NCBI GenBank assembly: GCA_934617065.1
Contig: CAKTTY010000001.1
Location: forward strand, 255,801-319,800
Direction: 5' to 3'
Origin: an uncultured Eggerthellaceae bacterium
GTDB lineage: Bacteria; Actinomycetota; Coriobacteriia; Coriobacteriales; Eggerthellaceae
DNA length: 64,000 nt
Shown: positions 42,609 through 51,239 of the stretch, piece by piece
Position numbering within the stretch: position 1 is the first letter of the stretch
Layout of the letters: each line of letters opens with the position of its first letter
Position numbers and translations under genes: made by a program
Notes under the pieces: model-generated
Database searches by the model: none
What the model was told of the DNA's origin: nothing
The model's input: the letters and a program-made list of their open reading frames with translations, nothing else

Positions 42609-43475
42609 ATGGGAATCGACATCAACATCTCCGGCGCAACTAAGCTCGTTGGCCTTGTAGGCTCTCCTGTTGAGCATTCTATGTCTCCAGTAATGCACAG
42701 CGATTCGTTCCAGAAGATGGGCGTGAATGCGGTTTATACGGCATTCGATGTAACACCCGATAAGCTTGCCGATGTCGTTAAGGGCTTGGCTGAAATGGGC
42801 GCGGTTGGCTACAACGTAACGATGCCCTGCAAGACATGCGTTGGTCAGTACCTTGACGAGCTGACCCCTGCAGCAGAGCTGATGGGCGCGGTAAATACTG
42901 TTGTTATTAAAGACGGTAAGTCCATCGGTCATAACACTGACGGTGCTGGTTTTGTTGAGAACCTTCGTCGTCATGGCTTTGATCCCGAAGGCAAGGTAGT
43001 AACCATTGTTGGCGCCGGTGGTGCAGGTTCCGCTATCTTCACCCAGCTTGCTCTTGACGGCGTTGCTTGCGTAAACGTTTTCAATCTTAAGGACGATTTC
43101 TGGGCTGCAACTCGTGAGCGTGTTGTTGATCTTTCTCACAAGACGGGCGTTCCTATGGTTTTGAACGACCTTGACAACAAGGAGCAGCTTGCACGTGCCG
43201 TGAAGAACTCCCAGCTCTTCATCAATGCAACCCGCGTTGGCATGCCTCCGCTGGACAACGAATGCACCATCGACGAAGAAATGCTGCATGATAACCTGTT
43301 CGTGGCGGACACCGTCTACGATCCGCGTGAGACCAAGCTCATCAAGATGGCAAAAGCCCATGGCTTGGAAACCGCTCCTGGCATCGAGATGCTTCTGCAG
43401 CAGGCAGCCCTAGGCGAAAAGATCTGGTTCGATATCGAGATGCCGACCGACTATATCGAGGAGAAGTACTTCTAG
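42609..43475 (+). CDS. Shikimate/quinate dehydrogenase family protein (AroE-like, copy 2)
   Basis: 288-residue AroE-fold dehydrogenase. LVGSPVEHSMSP carries the S-x-S substrate motif, NVTMPCK the catalytic Lys (K75), NTDGAGF the catalytic Asp (D111), and GAGGAGSAIFTQLAL the dinucleotide loop. The C-terminal LLQQAALGEKIWFDIEMP is kept too. All residues needed for shikimate or quinate oxidation are present. Its location between Gfo/Idh, LysR and CoA-transferase genes, together with a second copy at 47943, argues for a catabolic role rather than aromatic amino acid synthesis. GAAAGGATATTGTC precedes the ATG. A strong terminator follows. Confidence 0.9.
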   Translation: MGIDINISGATKLVGLVGSPVEHSMSPVMHSDSFQKMGVNAVYTAFDVTPDKLADVVKGLAEMGAVGYNVTMPCKTCVGQYLDELTPAAELMGAVNTVVIKDGKSIGHNTDGAGFVENLRRHGFDPEGKVVTIVGAGGAGSAIFTQLALDGVACVNVFNLKDDFWAATRERVVDLSHKTGVPMVLNDLDNKEQLARAVKNSQLFINATRVGMPPLDNECTIDEEMLHDNLFVADTVYDPRETKLIKMAKAHGLETAPGIEMLLQQAALGEKIWFDIEMPTDYIEEKYF

Positions 43476-43498
43476 TTCTCGTTTTCATCTTCCGATTG

Positions 43499-43531
43499 AG
43501 CCCCGGCGTCAACGACGTCGGGGCTTTCTTC
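43499..43531 (+). terminator. Intrinsic terminator after AroE-like 2
   Basis: AGCCCCGGCGTC pairs with GACGTCGGGGCT (one G-T), then TTCTTCTTT. Confidence 0.85.
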
Positions 43532-43653
43532 TTTATCTGCAGGCGGAATCATTCATTGCGATGATTGATTTACGGATAATTCATAACTTTTCTGTTCAAA
43601 TAATCTACAATCGGTTCGAAAGAATTAAAACTCAGCATTAAGGAGACTTTCAG

Positions 43654-44559
43654 ATGAGACTTGATTACCTGAGGTACTTCGATCATCTAGCTGAGGTATT
43701 GAACTACACTCGTGCAGCCGAAGACCTCTACATTGCACAACCGACGCTTTCGGTGGCTATCAAGCGTATGGAAAAAGAGCTTGGCATCAAGTTGTTTCAA
43801 CGCAGCGAGGGCTCAACGCGCATTGAACTTACTGAAATGGGCAAGGCGTATCACGAGTATGTCGCATTGGCGTTGAAGGACTTGGACAAGGGGCTGCGCA
43901 TTGCTCGTGAAATCCAGGGAGAGATGAACTCTTCAGTTCGCGTTGGAACGATCTATGCTATGCAGGGACGTTTCTGGTCCGAGGCCATTGAGTCTTTTAT
44001 CTCTTCTTCGCAGGTAAAGCCCAAAATTGCTATCGAGCAGGCATTTTCCCCGGAGTTGACCCAGCGTTTGCGCAAGGGCGACATCGACGTGGCGTTTTGC
44101 TCCCGCGTGGAAGGGTGCGATGATTTCAACCATGTATTGGTTTGGTCGCAGCCGCTTGTTTTGGGTGTTCATAAGGACAGCCCCCTTGCAAAACGAAAGA
44201 GCATTAACCTTTCTGAGCTTGGCGGCAAGGAAGTGCTTACCTACAGCTCTTCTTCTCCGACCGATTCGTCTATCACGAACCTTCTGCCTTTGGACAGCAT
44301 GAATCTGCGTCGTGAGTATGCAGACGAGATCACTATGTGTTCGCTGGTAACTTCGAGTAAAGACAAAATGGCGCTCTTTTGCTATTCCTTCTTGGTCTCG
44401 GCCTTCCAAGATGTTGTCTGCTTGCGCATCAACGATTTGCCGGCAGATTTCCACAAGGTGTATCTGACCAGCCGAAGGGAAACGCACCCTAAAGTGGTAG
44501 ATGACTTCATCGAGTTCATGAGCGCCTACCGATTCCCGAACATCATGTCCCAACAATAG
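43654..44559 (+). CDS. LysR family transcriptional regulator (paralogue 2)
   Basis: 301-residue regulator. Helix-turn-helix MRLDYLRYFDHLAEVLNYTRAAEDLYIAQP at the very N-terminus, effector domain after residue 90. It is clearly homologous along its length to LysR 1 (shared RYFDxLA, LYIAQPTLS, GTIYAMQGRFWSEAI, NDLPADFHKVYLTSR). AAGGAGACTTTCAG precedes the ATG. It sits upstream of the CoA-transferase in the same direction, with a 428-base spacer, and downstream of AroE-like 2. A pair of sister LysR proteins in one cluster suggests two related inducers or two levels of the pathway. Confidence 0.92.
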   Translation: MRLDYLRYFDHLAEVLNYTRAAEDLYIAQPTLSVAIKRMEKELGIKLFQRSEGSTRIELTEMGKAYHEYVALALKDLDKGLRIAREIQGEMNSSVRVGTIYAMQGRFWSEAIESFISSSQVKPKIAIEQAFSPELTQRLRKGDIDVAFCSRVEGCDDFNHVLVWSQPLVLGVHKDSPLAKRKSINLSELGGKEVLTYSSSSPTDSSITNLLPLDSMNLRREYADEITMCSLVTSSKDKMALFCYSFLVSAFQDVVCLRINDLPADFHKVYLTSRRETHPKVVDDFIEFMSAYRFPNIMSQQ

Positions 44560-44987
44560 GCGCGCCTTCCTGTTTGGATTTGGGCTAGGGGGTCCTAGGT
44601 GGGCATGTTGTTCCGAAGAGCCAGGCGCCTGCGGTGCTAAATGCCGCTTCACTTTTCCGTCCCGCTGGCTGGCAGCAGCGGACGGGGCTTTTGCGGCGGC
44701 AAACGGCGTATGTGGTGGTCATTGCGTTTGGTTTGAGGGGCGCAGGTGGGCAATTTGAGCCAAGATGACCGATATTCGGTGGAAATCAGTACCAATTTCT
44801 GGGTAAAATCGCAACTTTTCGAAAAAAAATACCCAATCCCGAATTACTGACCGTCCCAACGAGAACCGAGGATACCGATACTTAATAAGGTAATGTTGTT
44901 TGCCTTGAGTGCAGCGTGCGCGGTCTTCCGACAGCTTTCCCAAGGTGAATTTCATGGGTTTGTGATAATGGAAGGAGAACAGTCTGT
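44560..44987 (+). other. Spacer between LysR 2 and the CoA-transferase
   Basis: No gene seen. An imperfect hairpin (CCGTCCCGCTG with CAGCGGACGG, 44658-44688, then CTTTTG) may end the LysR transcript. Around 44788-44850 CAGTACCAATTTCTGGGTA and TACCCAATCCCGAATTACTG form a partial inverted repeat enclosing CGCAACTTTTCG and an A tract, weakly similar to the 22.8 kb repeat. The promoter of the CoA-transferase must lie in the last 130 bases, but no consensus pair is convincing. Confidence 0.4.
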
Positions 44988-46301
44988 ATGTCCACTACAG
45001 ATAAACTCAACGGCTTCGGCCCTCTCGCAGGTGTCAAAGTTGTAGAACTCTGCGAATGGGTTGCCGCTCCTGCTGCAGTACGCTGCCTGTCCGAAATGGG
45101 CGCTACTGTCATCAAGACCGAGCCCCTGCACGGCGACGCTCAGCGCACCCAGGGTCCTGGCTTCGGTTGCGAAAAGAACGACTACGAAGATCCTACGTTC
45201 GACCTGAACAACACCAACAAGGACCTCGTTGCCATCAACCTCAAGGACGAGGACGGCATGAAGTTCATGAAGAAGCTTCTTGCTGACGCTGACGTTTTCG
45301 TTGTTAACCTGCGTGACAAGGCTCTGAAGAAGCTTGGTCTCGACTGGGAAACCATTCATGCTGAGTTCCCCCACCTGATCTGGGCTCAGATGCGCGGCTA
45401 TGGCGAATTCGGCCCCGAGAAGGATTCTCCTGGTTATGACGCAGTATGCTGGGCTGCTCGTGGCGGCGTTGCTAACGTTTTCCGTGAGAAGGATCAGTCT
45501 CCTGCTATCGCTCCTCAGGCATTCGGCGACAACAACGCTGCGTGCATGCTGGCTGGCGGCATTTGCGCTGCTCTGTTCAATCGCACCCGCACCGGCGTGG
45601 GCGATAAGGTTGTAACCAACCTCTATGCTGCTGCAATCTTCGCATCTGACATCGGCATCTGCGCTCAGCAGTTCGGCGCTGACTATCCTAAGTCCCGCAC
45701 CGACGTACCCAACCCCTTCAACAACACCTATCGCACCTCTGACGACAAGTGGATCTACATCTGCATGCCTCAGTACGACAAGTACTACGCAATGATGATG
45801 GAGCTCTTCGGCCGTCAGGACCAGGTAGACAACGTTGATACCCGCGACCTGTCCCACCTCAAGGCTTCCGGCAAGAACAAGGAAGTTATCGGTTGGCTCG
45901 AAGAGGCATTCGCAAAGCAGCCGTTTGAGTACTGGATGGAGCAGTTCCGCGAGCATCAGGTACCGGCCCAGAAGCTCTTCCGCTTCCCCGACATCCTGCG
46001 TGACGAAGAGGCTTACATCAACGACTCCCTGCGTACCGTTGAGTACGACGAGTTCGGCAAGCATGCTCTGCCTATGACTCCGCTCCGCTTCGAGTCTGCT
46101 GGCGATCCTCCGGTTATCCTGGCAAAGCCCATTGGCTACCACACCAAGGAAATCATGGAGAAGTACGGCTATTCCGAGGACGAGATCAAGGCTATCGAGG
46201 ACAAGGGCGGCGTTGGCATCTACCACGGCGAGCCTATCCCCGACACCATCTTCAAGTCTAAGCGCCAGGAAGCTGGCGACGCAGCTTGCACTTGGGAATA
46301 A
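44988..46301 (+). CDS. Class III CoA-transferase (CaiB/BaiF family)
   Basis: Transfers CoA from an acyl-CoA donor to a carboxylic acid, 437 residues. The N-terminal LAGVKVVELCEWVAAPAAVRCLSEMGATVIKTEP is the family signature, and the catalytic Asp is D151 in GPEKDSPGYDAVCWAARGG. The later NPFNNTYRTSDDKWIYICMP is typical of the bile-acid, carnitine and phenyllactate transferase group. Codon use is strongly restricted to preferred codons, indicating high expression. GAAGGAGAACAG precedes the ATG. Own strong terminator. It would activate the substrate or an oxidised intermediate to its CoA thioester, allowing the later hydratase and acyl-CoA dehydrogenase type steps. The substrate is inferred, not shown. 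Confidence 0.92.
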   Translation: MSTTDKLNGFGPLAGVKVVELCEWVAAPAAVRCLSEMGATVIKTEPLHGDAQRTQGPGFGCEKNDYEDPTFDLNNTNKDLVAINLKDEDGMKFMKKLLADADVFVVNLRDKALKKLGLDWETIHAEFPHLIWAQMRGYGEFGPEKDSPGYDAVCWAARGGVANVFREKDQSPAIAPQAFGDNNAACMLAGGICAALFNRTRTGVGDKVVTNLYAAAIFASDIGICAQQFGADYPKSRTDVPNPFNNTYRTSDDKWIYICMPQYDKYYAMMMELFGRQDQVDNVDTRDLSHLKASGKNKEVIGWLEEAFAKQPFEYWMEQFREHQVPAQKLFRFPDILRDEEAYINDSLRTVEYDEFGKHALPMTPLRFESAGDPPVILAKPIGYHTKEIMEKYGYSEDEIKAIEDKGGVGIYHGEPIPDTIFKSKRQEAGDAACTWE

Positions 46302-46324
46302 GCTGAATTCGTAGTTGCTTATTA

Positions 46325-46356
46325 AGAAAGGCCACCCTTGGGTGGCCTTTCTTTTT
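46325..46356 (+). terminator. Intrinsic terminator after the CoA-transferase
   Basis: AAGAAAGGCCACCC pairs with GGGTGGCCTTTCTT, then a T tract. The same GGCCACC stem ends AroE-like 3 at 48831. Confidence 0.92.
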
Positions 46357-46416
46357 TGATGAGCTTTTTACGCTTCGGCGTATTGCCGAGAATTTGGAAA
46401 GCTTGATTCTCAGTAA

Positions 46417-47472
46417 TTAGCGGATTTCAACTATTTTGCCGGATTTCGCCGATTCAATGGTCGCATTAATAACCTTAAGAGAGTCAAGCCCCTGCTCTCC
46501 GGTGCAACGTGGGGTGCTGGCTCTTCCGGCGCACAGATCGATGAAATGCAGTATTTCCGATTCCATAGGATTGTTTGGCTCGACGCTGAATACTTCCTTC
46601 TCGAGCGGATGCCGCCAGCCATACTCTTCGTCTTTGTCGGATGGGTAATGATAGAAGGTCATGGACGGGAATCCGAACGAACCCTTTGTGCCGAAAATAT
46701 GCATCGAATCTGGGCCAAGCTCCTGTGCCCACTGTTCGTTTTCCCCTGCCAGTAAGTCGTAATTCCACGGAGAGGGTGTACCGTCTGAAATGAAGTACGT
46801 TGCGGTAGCTCCTCCCTCGAACTCGAATAGGGCCGACACGGAATCTTCTGCGTTGTAGCCTCTAATGGTGTTGCGCTTTGCGGCATATACCCTTGTAGCC
46901 TTCATGTTCAAGACGTTGTTCAAATCGTCGAGGTCGTGAATGGCATTGACCAGCAAGATGGCTCCCTCAGGCTCTTTATGCCATTCTGCATCCCAGTAGT
47001 GCTTTTCTTTTGCGATCGCAAAACTGCTCTGAATGCCAATGATGTCTCCAAGTTTCCCTGTTGCGAGGAATTCCTTGAGAAAGAGAAACAAGTTCGAAGA
47101 GCGACGGTGATGGCCGATTAAGAGTGTTGCATTGTGCTCGTTGCAACAATCGATAATCGCTTGACCTTCTTCCGGCGTGTTGGCGATGGGCTTCTCAAGG
47201 AGAATGTTCTTTATACCAGCCTCGCAGCAGGCTTTTGTTGCGGAAAGATGGAGGCTGTTCGGAAGGGCAATAGCCACTCCGTCGAGCGTCTCATTTGCAA
47301 GAAGATCGTTGTAGTCTTCGTAGAGCTTTGCTCCAACTTCGTTGGCCACATCGATCGCTTGTTGGCCGAATCCTGCGACTGCGGTTAGCTCAACTTCATC
47401 GTTTTCCTTGAAAAGGCGAGCGATTCGTGCACCCTGGTTTAAGCCGAATACAGCCATTTTGATTTTGCTCAT
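46417..47472 (-). CDS. Gfo/Idh/MocA family oxidoreductase (copy 2)
   Basis: 351-residue paralogue of the gene at 41351 with the same features: AVFGLNQGARIARL Rossmann start, EKPIANT, IGHHRRSSNLF, and LLVNAIHDLDDL with Val in place of the usual Asp. The TPSPWNYDLLAGENE and FGTKGSFGFPSM segments are also shared. It is transcribed on the minus strand, divergent from AroE-like copy 3, so the Gfo/Idh plus AroE pairing is repeated with a different arrangement. Codon use is less biased than in copy 1, suggesting lower expression. GGGGGAGTT before the ATG. Confidence 0.88.
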   Translation of the reverse strand: MSKIKMAVFGLNQGARIARLFKENDEVELTAVAGFGQQAIDVANEVGAKLYEDYNDLLANETLDGVAIALPNSLHLSATKACCEAGIKNILLEKPIANTPEEGQAIIDCCNEHNATLLIGHHRRSSNLFLFLKEFLATGKLGDIIGIQSSFAIAKEKHYWDAEWHKEPEGAILLVNAIHDLDDLNNVLNMKATRVYAAKRNTIRGYNAEDSVSALFEFEGGATATYFISDGTPSPWNYDLLAGENEQWAQELGPDSMHIFGTKGSFGFPSMTFYHYPSDKDEEYGWRHPLEKEVFSVEPNNPMESEILHFIDLCAGRASTPRCTGEQGLDSLKVINATIESAKSGKIVEIR

Positions 47473-47942
47473 AACTCCCCCTATGTTGGCTATGTGATCC
47501 CCTGTGCTTAGGATAGGGGGGACGACAGGTGCAAACCAGTAAATAGTGTTTATTAAAGATTGAGAAACATAATAAGCAATAGTCGATGGAGGGGATGATG
47601 TGGGGAAATAGTTATAGTTGCAGGATTGCCCGTAATGTTCGAATTGGGTAATAACGAATTAATCTATGCTGCCGAAGATTCATTCTACTCATCTCCTGTT
47701 GTGCGCAAATGGAGTTCGGCCGTTCATTGTTGCCTAGCTTCTCATTTTCGCAATGGAGGTTTCCCTGATATCCAATTTGTAAGGGGATAGTTTGACGCTG
47801 AAAAGAATTGTTCTGTTCCGAAATGACTATTTTGCTCTTGGAATTGGAAACAACTCGCATGGCTACTATATTTGAGGCAGGGAGAAGATTAACGCGAACA
47901 GTACCAACAGACGTTTATCTTATTAATTTAAGGAGGGCGATC
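47473..47942. promoter_or_regulatory. Divergent promoter region between Gfo/Idh 2 and AroE-like 3
   Basis: 470 AT-rich bases without a convincing gene. GAAACATAAT at 47574-47583, followed by AAGCAATAG, resembles GAAACATAAT followed by CAGAAACC at 41191-41206 upstream of Gfo/Idh 1, so a shared regulator site is possible. AAGGAGG at the end serves AroE-like 3. Confidence 0.4.
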
Positions 47943-48812
47943 ATGGGAATTGATTTGACTGTTTCAGGGGAAACAAAGCTGACGGGTCTCGTCGGTGGGT
48001 CGGGGATTACCAGTTCTTTTTCCCCGCGTATGCACACTGCTTCTTTTGCTGAGGTTGGTGTTGACGCGGTGTATTTGAGCTTTCCGATCACACCAGAAAT
48101 GCTTGGTGACGTTGTGCGCGGGCTTCAGGATATTGCCGTCGGATACAACGTAACGATGCCGTACAAAACCTATATCTGTGAACTTCTGGATGGGCTTTCT
48201 CCCGCTGCAAGGCTTATGGGCGCTGTAAATACCGTTGTTGTCAAGGATGGAAAATCGTACGGTCATAATACCGATGGTGCCGGGTTCAGCGAAAACCTCC
48301 GTCTGCACGGGTTCGATCCTTCTGGGAAAAAGGTGACGATCGTCGGCGCGGGCGGGGCTGGTTCTGCTGTTTCAACCCAACTTGCCCTTGATGGAGCTGC
48401 CTCAATTTCAATTTTCAACATACGTGATGAGTTTTGGGACAAAACCATAACCCGCATTGAGTCGCTTTCAAAAGAGACAGGGGTAAAAGTTACTCTGAGC
48501 GATCTTGCCGAGAGGGATCATCTTGCTTCCTCCATTGCGGAGTCTGACTTGTTTGTTAACGCGACTCGTGTTGGCGCTGGCGACTTGATTGATCAATGCG
48601 TGATCGACGAAGACATGCTCCATGAAGGTCTTACCGTTGCCGATACGGTTTACAACCCTGTTGAGTCGAAGCTGATCAAGATGGCGAAAGCCCATGGTCT
48701 TGCGGCATATGGCGGCTTGGGCATGCTTCTTCAGCAAGCTGCTCTTGCTGAGAAGATCTGGTTTGGGACGGATATGCCCATTGAGCTTATTCGAGAAAAA
48801 CTGTTTTCGTAA
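47943..48812 (+). CDS. Shikimate/quinate dehydrogenase family protein (AroE-like, copy 3)
   Basis: 289-residue AroE-fold dehydrogenase, closest to copy 2. S-x-S region GGSGITSSFSP, catalytic Lys in NVTMPYK (K75), Asp in NTDGAGF (D111), GAGGAGSAVSTQLAL dinucleotide loop, and LLQQAALAEKIWFGTDMP near the end. The substrate loop GLVGGSGITSSFSP is longer and different from copy 2 (GLVGSPVEHSMSP), which hints at a changed substrate. The ATG at 47943 has AAGGAGGGCG upstream; the in-frame extension back to 47808 is not supported. A terminator almost identical to that of the CoA-transferase follows. Confidence 0.88.
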   Translation: MGIDLTVSGETKLTGLVGGSGITSSFSPRMHTASFAEVGVDAVYLSFPITPEMLGDVVRGLQDIAVGYNVTMPYKTYICELLDGLSPAARLMGAVNTVVVKDGKSYGHNTDGAGFSENLRLHGFDPSGKKVTIVGAGGAGSAVSTQLALDGAASISIFNIRDEFWDKTITRIESLSKETGVKVTLSDLAERDHLASSIAESDLFVNATRVGAGDLIDQCVIDEDMLHEGLTVADTVYNPVESKLIKMAKAHGLAAYGGLGMLLQQAALAEKIWFGTDMPIELIREKLFS

Positions 48813-48830
48813 TTTGCCTCTCTTCTCCTC

Positions 48831-48862
48831 GAAAGGCCACCTTCGGGTGGCCTTTCTTTTTT
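48831..48862 (+). terminator. Intrinsic terminator after AroE-like 3
   Basis: GAAAGGCCACC-ttc-GGGTGGCCTTTC followed by six T. Confidence 0.9.
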
Positions 48863-48897
48863 GTGTCGAGAAGATGACGAAAGAACGTTTTGAATAA

Positions 48898-48950
48898 AGT
48901 CCGTGTTCGGACTAACTATACTACTCTTTTGAGATAGTCCGACATTGGAC
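48898..48950 (+). promoter_or_regulatory. Two MarR operator-like palindromes
   Basis: AGTCCG-tgtt-CGGACT (48898-48913) and AGTCC-gacat-TGGAC (48936-48950) are two copies of the same AGTCC/GGACT inverted repeat, 38 bases apart. They flank a TATACT box just upstream of the MarR gene. Autoregulation of the MarR-exporter operon is likely. Confidence 0.65.
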
Positions 48951-48962
48951 GAAAGGAGCAGA

Positions 48963-49451
48963 GTGGACGCTGAAAACAGAAGCGAAGAAAGTGTGATGGA
49001 TTTCCTTACGCCTCTTCTTGCTCAGTTCGACAAAATCTATTATGACCTGGCTAAACGTCACGGTGAATCATACTTTGGCATGTGGGTGCTTGAAGAAATT
49101 GGAGACAGGCCAGAAGGGGTAACCCAAAAACAGCTGTGCGATATTTTGTATTCGCCTAAGCAGACGGTGAATTCCGTTGTTGCGTCCTTTGTGCGACGTG
49201 GCTTGGTGGAAACGAAGCCCAATAGTAGCGATGGAAGAAGCAAGCTCCATGTACTTACAGTGACAGGTAAGGAAAAGCTCGATGCGATTCGCCGTGATGA
49301 GCGCATGCTTGGAATCTATTCGCTGAATGGAGTGAGTAGGGAAGAGCTCGACCAGGTGCGAAGAGTTCTGTGCAGTATTGCTGATCGTTGTACTCAGGGA
49401 GTTGCGTTTCTTAACGCTAATGAACCCTTTCCTTGGGAAGGCGGGGAATAG
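48963..49451 (+). CDS. MarR family transcriptional regulator
   Basis: 162-residue winged-helix repressor. The DNA-binding core runs about 45-100: EEIGDRPEGVTQKQLCDILYSPKQTVNSVVASFVRRGLVETKPNSSDGR-like pattern with the MarR wing (SSDGRSKLHVLTVTGKEKL). The GTG at 48963 has AAAGGAG five bases upstream and is preferred to a TTG six codons earlier. Its stop is two bases before the start of the DHA2 exporter, so it very likely represses that exporter and itself through the palindromes at 48898-48950. The ligand is unknown. Confidence 0.9.
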   Translation: MDAENRSEESVMDFLTPLLAQFDKIYYDLAKRHGESYFGMWVLEEIGDRPEGVTQKQLCDILYSPKQTVNSVVASFVRRGLVETKPNSSDGRSKLHVLTVTGKEKLDAIRRDERMLGIYSLNGVSREELDQVRRVLCSIADRCTQGVAFLNANEPFPWEGGE

Positions 49452-49453
49452 GC

Positions 49454-51010
49454 GTGGCTAGCGAAGAAGCAAGCACTAAAGGTTCGGTCTTGGCGCATGA
49501 GCCTTCACGGCGTACTGTGATCGCCGTATTTGTGGCACTCATGGTTTGCGAGGTTATCGGTTCGCTTGATCAGACCATTGTGTCCACGGCCCTTCCAACC
49601 ATTGTGGGCGATCTGGGTGGCGTCAACCATATGCTGTGGGTTATCGCGGCATATGTACTGACATGCACAATCACTATGCCGGTATATGGCAAGATAGGCG
49701 ACATGATTGGCAGGAAAGGCCTGTTCATCATCGCATCGGTGCTGTTCCTGGTCGGTTCGATCATGTGCGGTGCCGCAAACGACATGGCAATGCTCATTGC
49801 GGGTCGTGCGGTTGCCGGTTTGGGCGATGGCGGCTTGCTGGTGCTTTCTCAGGCCATTGTGGCCGATATCGTCCCGGCGCGTAAACGTGCCCTGTATTTG
49901 AACATCATGGGAATCGGCTGGGCGGTGCCCATGCTGGTGGGTCCTCTATTGGGCGGAGTCTTCACCGACTTGATTAGCTGGCGTTGGGCGTTCTGGATGA
50001 ATATCCCGCTTACGGTGTTCTCTATTGCTATTTCGGCGGTGCTGTTGCCTACGTATCGCAAGCGCGAATCCCTTGCGAACTTTGACTATTGGGGGATCGC
50101 GTTTGTTGCCGCTGCGGTTTGCGCGCTCACCTTGACCACATCATGGGGCGGAGTTGAGTATGCCTGGAATAGTCCCGTGATCATTTGCCTGATAGCTGCT
50201 GCGATTCTGCTTGCCGTGTTGTTTGCCGTTGCCGAGGCAAAGGCGAAGCACCCCATCATGCCGTTGTTCCTGTTCAAGAACAGAAACTTTATGCTCACCA
50301 CGATAGGTGGGTTTATCATCCTTTTCGCTACGATGGCGGCAATGTCGTATCTGCCTACGTATTTCCAGATTACCCACGGCTTGAGCGCCACGGCAGCGGG
50401 ATACATGGAAGTGCCTATGAGCATCGCGTATCTAGTTGCCTCGATTATTTCTGGCGTGCTGATCAGCAAAAGCGGGCGCTACAAGAAGTTGATGGCAGTG
50501 AGCTTCGTTATTGCTGCGGTGGGTACCGTGCTCATCACGACGCTAACTGCCGATACTACGGTGGTGCTGGCGGGACTCTATCTGGCTATTATGGGCTTTG
50601 GCATGGGATTGAGCTTTGAAGTGCTGGTGCTCATTGTCCAGAATGAGTTTTCAGCGGATATGGTTGGGGTTGCAACCAGTGCCACGAACTTCTTCCGCGA
50701 AATTGGCACCACCTTGGGTGCTTCTGTTGCCGGTGCCTTGTTTACGGCCAATATCGCAAGTCAGATGGCGAACAAACTAGCTCCTTTCGGCGGAATTGCT
50801 GCTTTGGACTTTGATGCCAATTCGCTTACCCCTGCGCTGGTAAGGACTTTGCCCGATGAGCTGCAGCACGCGGTTGCCGTGGCGTACAACGATGCCCTGA
50901 TGCCGGTGTTCCTGCTCATGGTTCCCCTAACGGTAGTGGCTGGCTTGCTTATGATTGCGCTGAAGGAAAAACCGCTCGCAGATTCGCTTCGTGATCAAGG
51001 CCTAAAGTAG
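49454..51010 (+). CDS. DHA2-family MFS exporter (EmrB/QacA type)
   Basis: 518-residue drug:H+ antiporter with 14 predicted helices. Helix 1 motif D1 LDQTIVSTALPTIVGDLGG, loop 2-3 GKIGDMIGRKGLF, motif C region GPLLGGVFTDLISWRWAFWMNIPL are all clear. The start is the GTG at 49454 just after the MarR stop. MarR-DHA2 pairs usually respond to and export a toxic phenolic, antibiotic or bile compound; the substrate is not deducible. The sequence after its stop (51011-51239) has no gene. Confidence 0.92.
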   Translation: MASEEASTKGSVLAHEPSRRTVIAVFVALMVCEVIGSLDQTIVSTALPTIVGDLGGVNHMLWVIAAYVLTCTITMPVYGKIGDMIGRKGLFIIASVLFLVGSIMCGAANDMAMLIAGRAVAGLGDGGLLVLSQAIVADIVPARKRALYLNIMGIGWAVPMLVGPLLGGVFTDLISWRWAFWMNIPLTVFSIAISAVLLPTYRKRESLANFDYWGIAFVAAAVCALTLTTSWGGVEYAWNSPVIICLIAAAILLAVLFAVAEAKAKHPIMPLFLFKNRNFMLTTIGGFIILFATMAAMSYLPTYFQITHGLSATAAGYMEVPMSIAYLVASIISGVLISKSGRYKKLMAVSFVIAAVGTVLITTLTADTTVVLAGLYLAIMGFGMGLSFEVLVLIVQNEFSADMVGVATSATNFFREIGTTLGASVAGALFTANIASQMANKLAPFGGIAALDFDANSLTPALVRTLPDELQHAVAVAYNDALMPVFLLMVPLTVVAGLLMIALKEKPLADSLRDQGLK

Positions 51011-51239
51011 CGGATTGCGCCCGTCCGATTTCGAAGCGCGCACGGGTAATTGCTCGATTCATTTCCGCGGCAAAGGGAAAAAGCGCTATGTCATGGGTTT
51101 TGAGGACGTGCACCTTCCCTTTGCCGTCAATTCGCGTTTTTGTCTTGCCAAGCCGTTATTATGTTCAAAAGGGATTACTCTTCTCAGGCAAAGCGCGCAA
51201 TGCTGCCTGGTACGAAGTTAGTTTTTAAGGAGAGGGTTT

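Noticed and set aside
47612..47860. Small minus-strand frame in the Gfo/Idh 2 - AroE-like 3 spacer
   Set aside because: No ribosome site and no family similarity; lies in an AT-rich promoter region.
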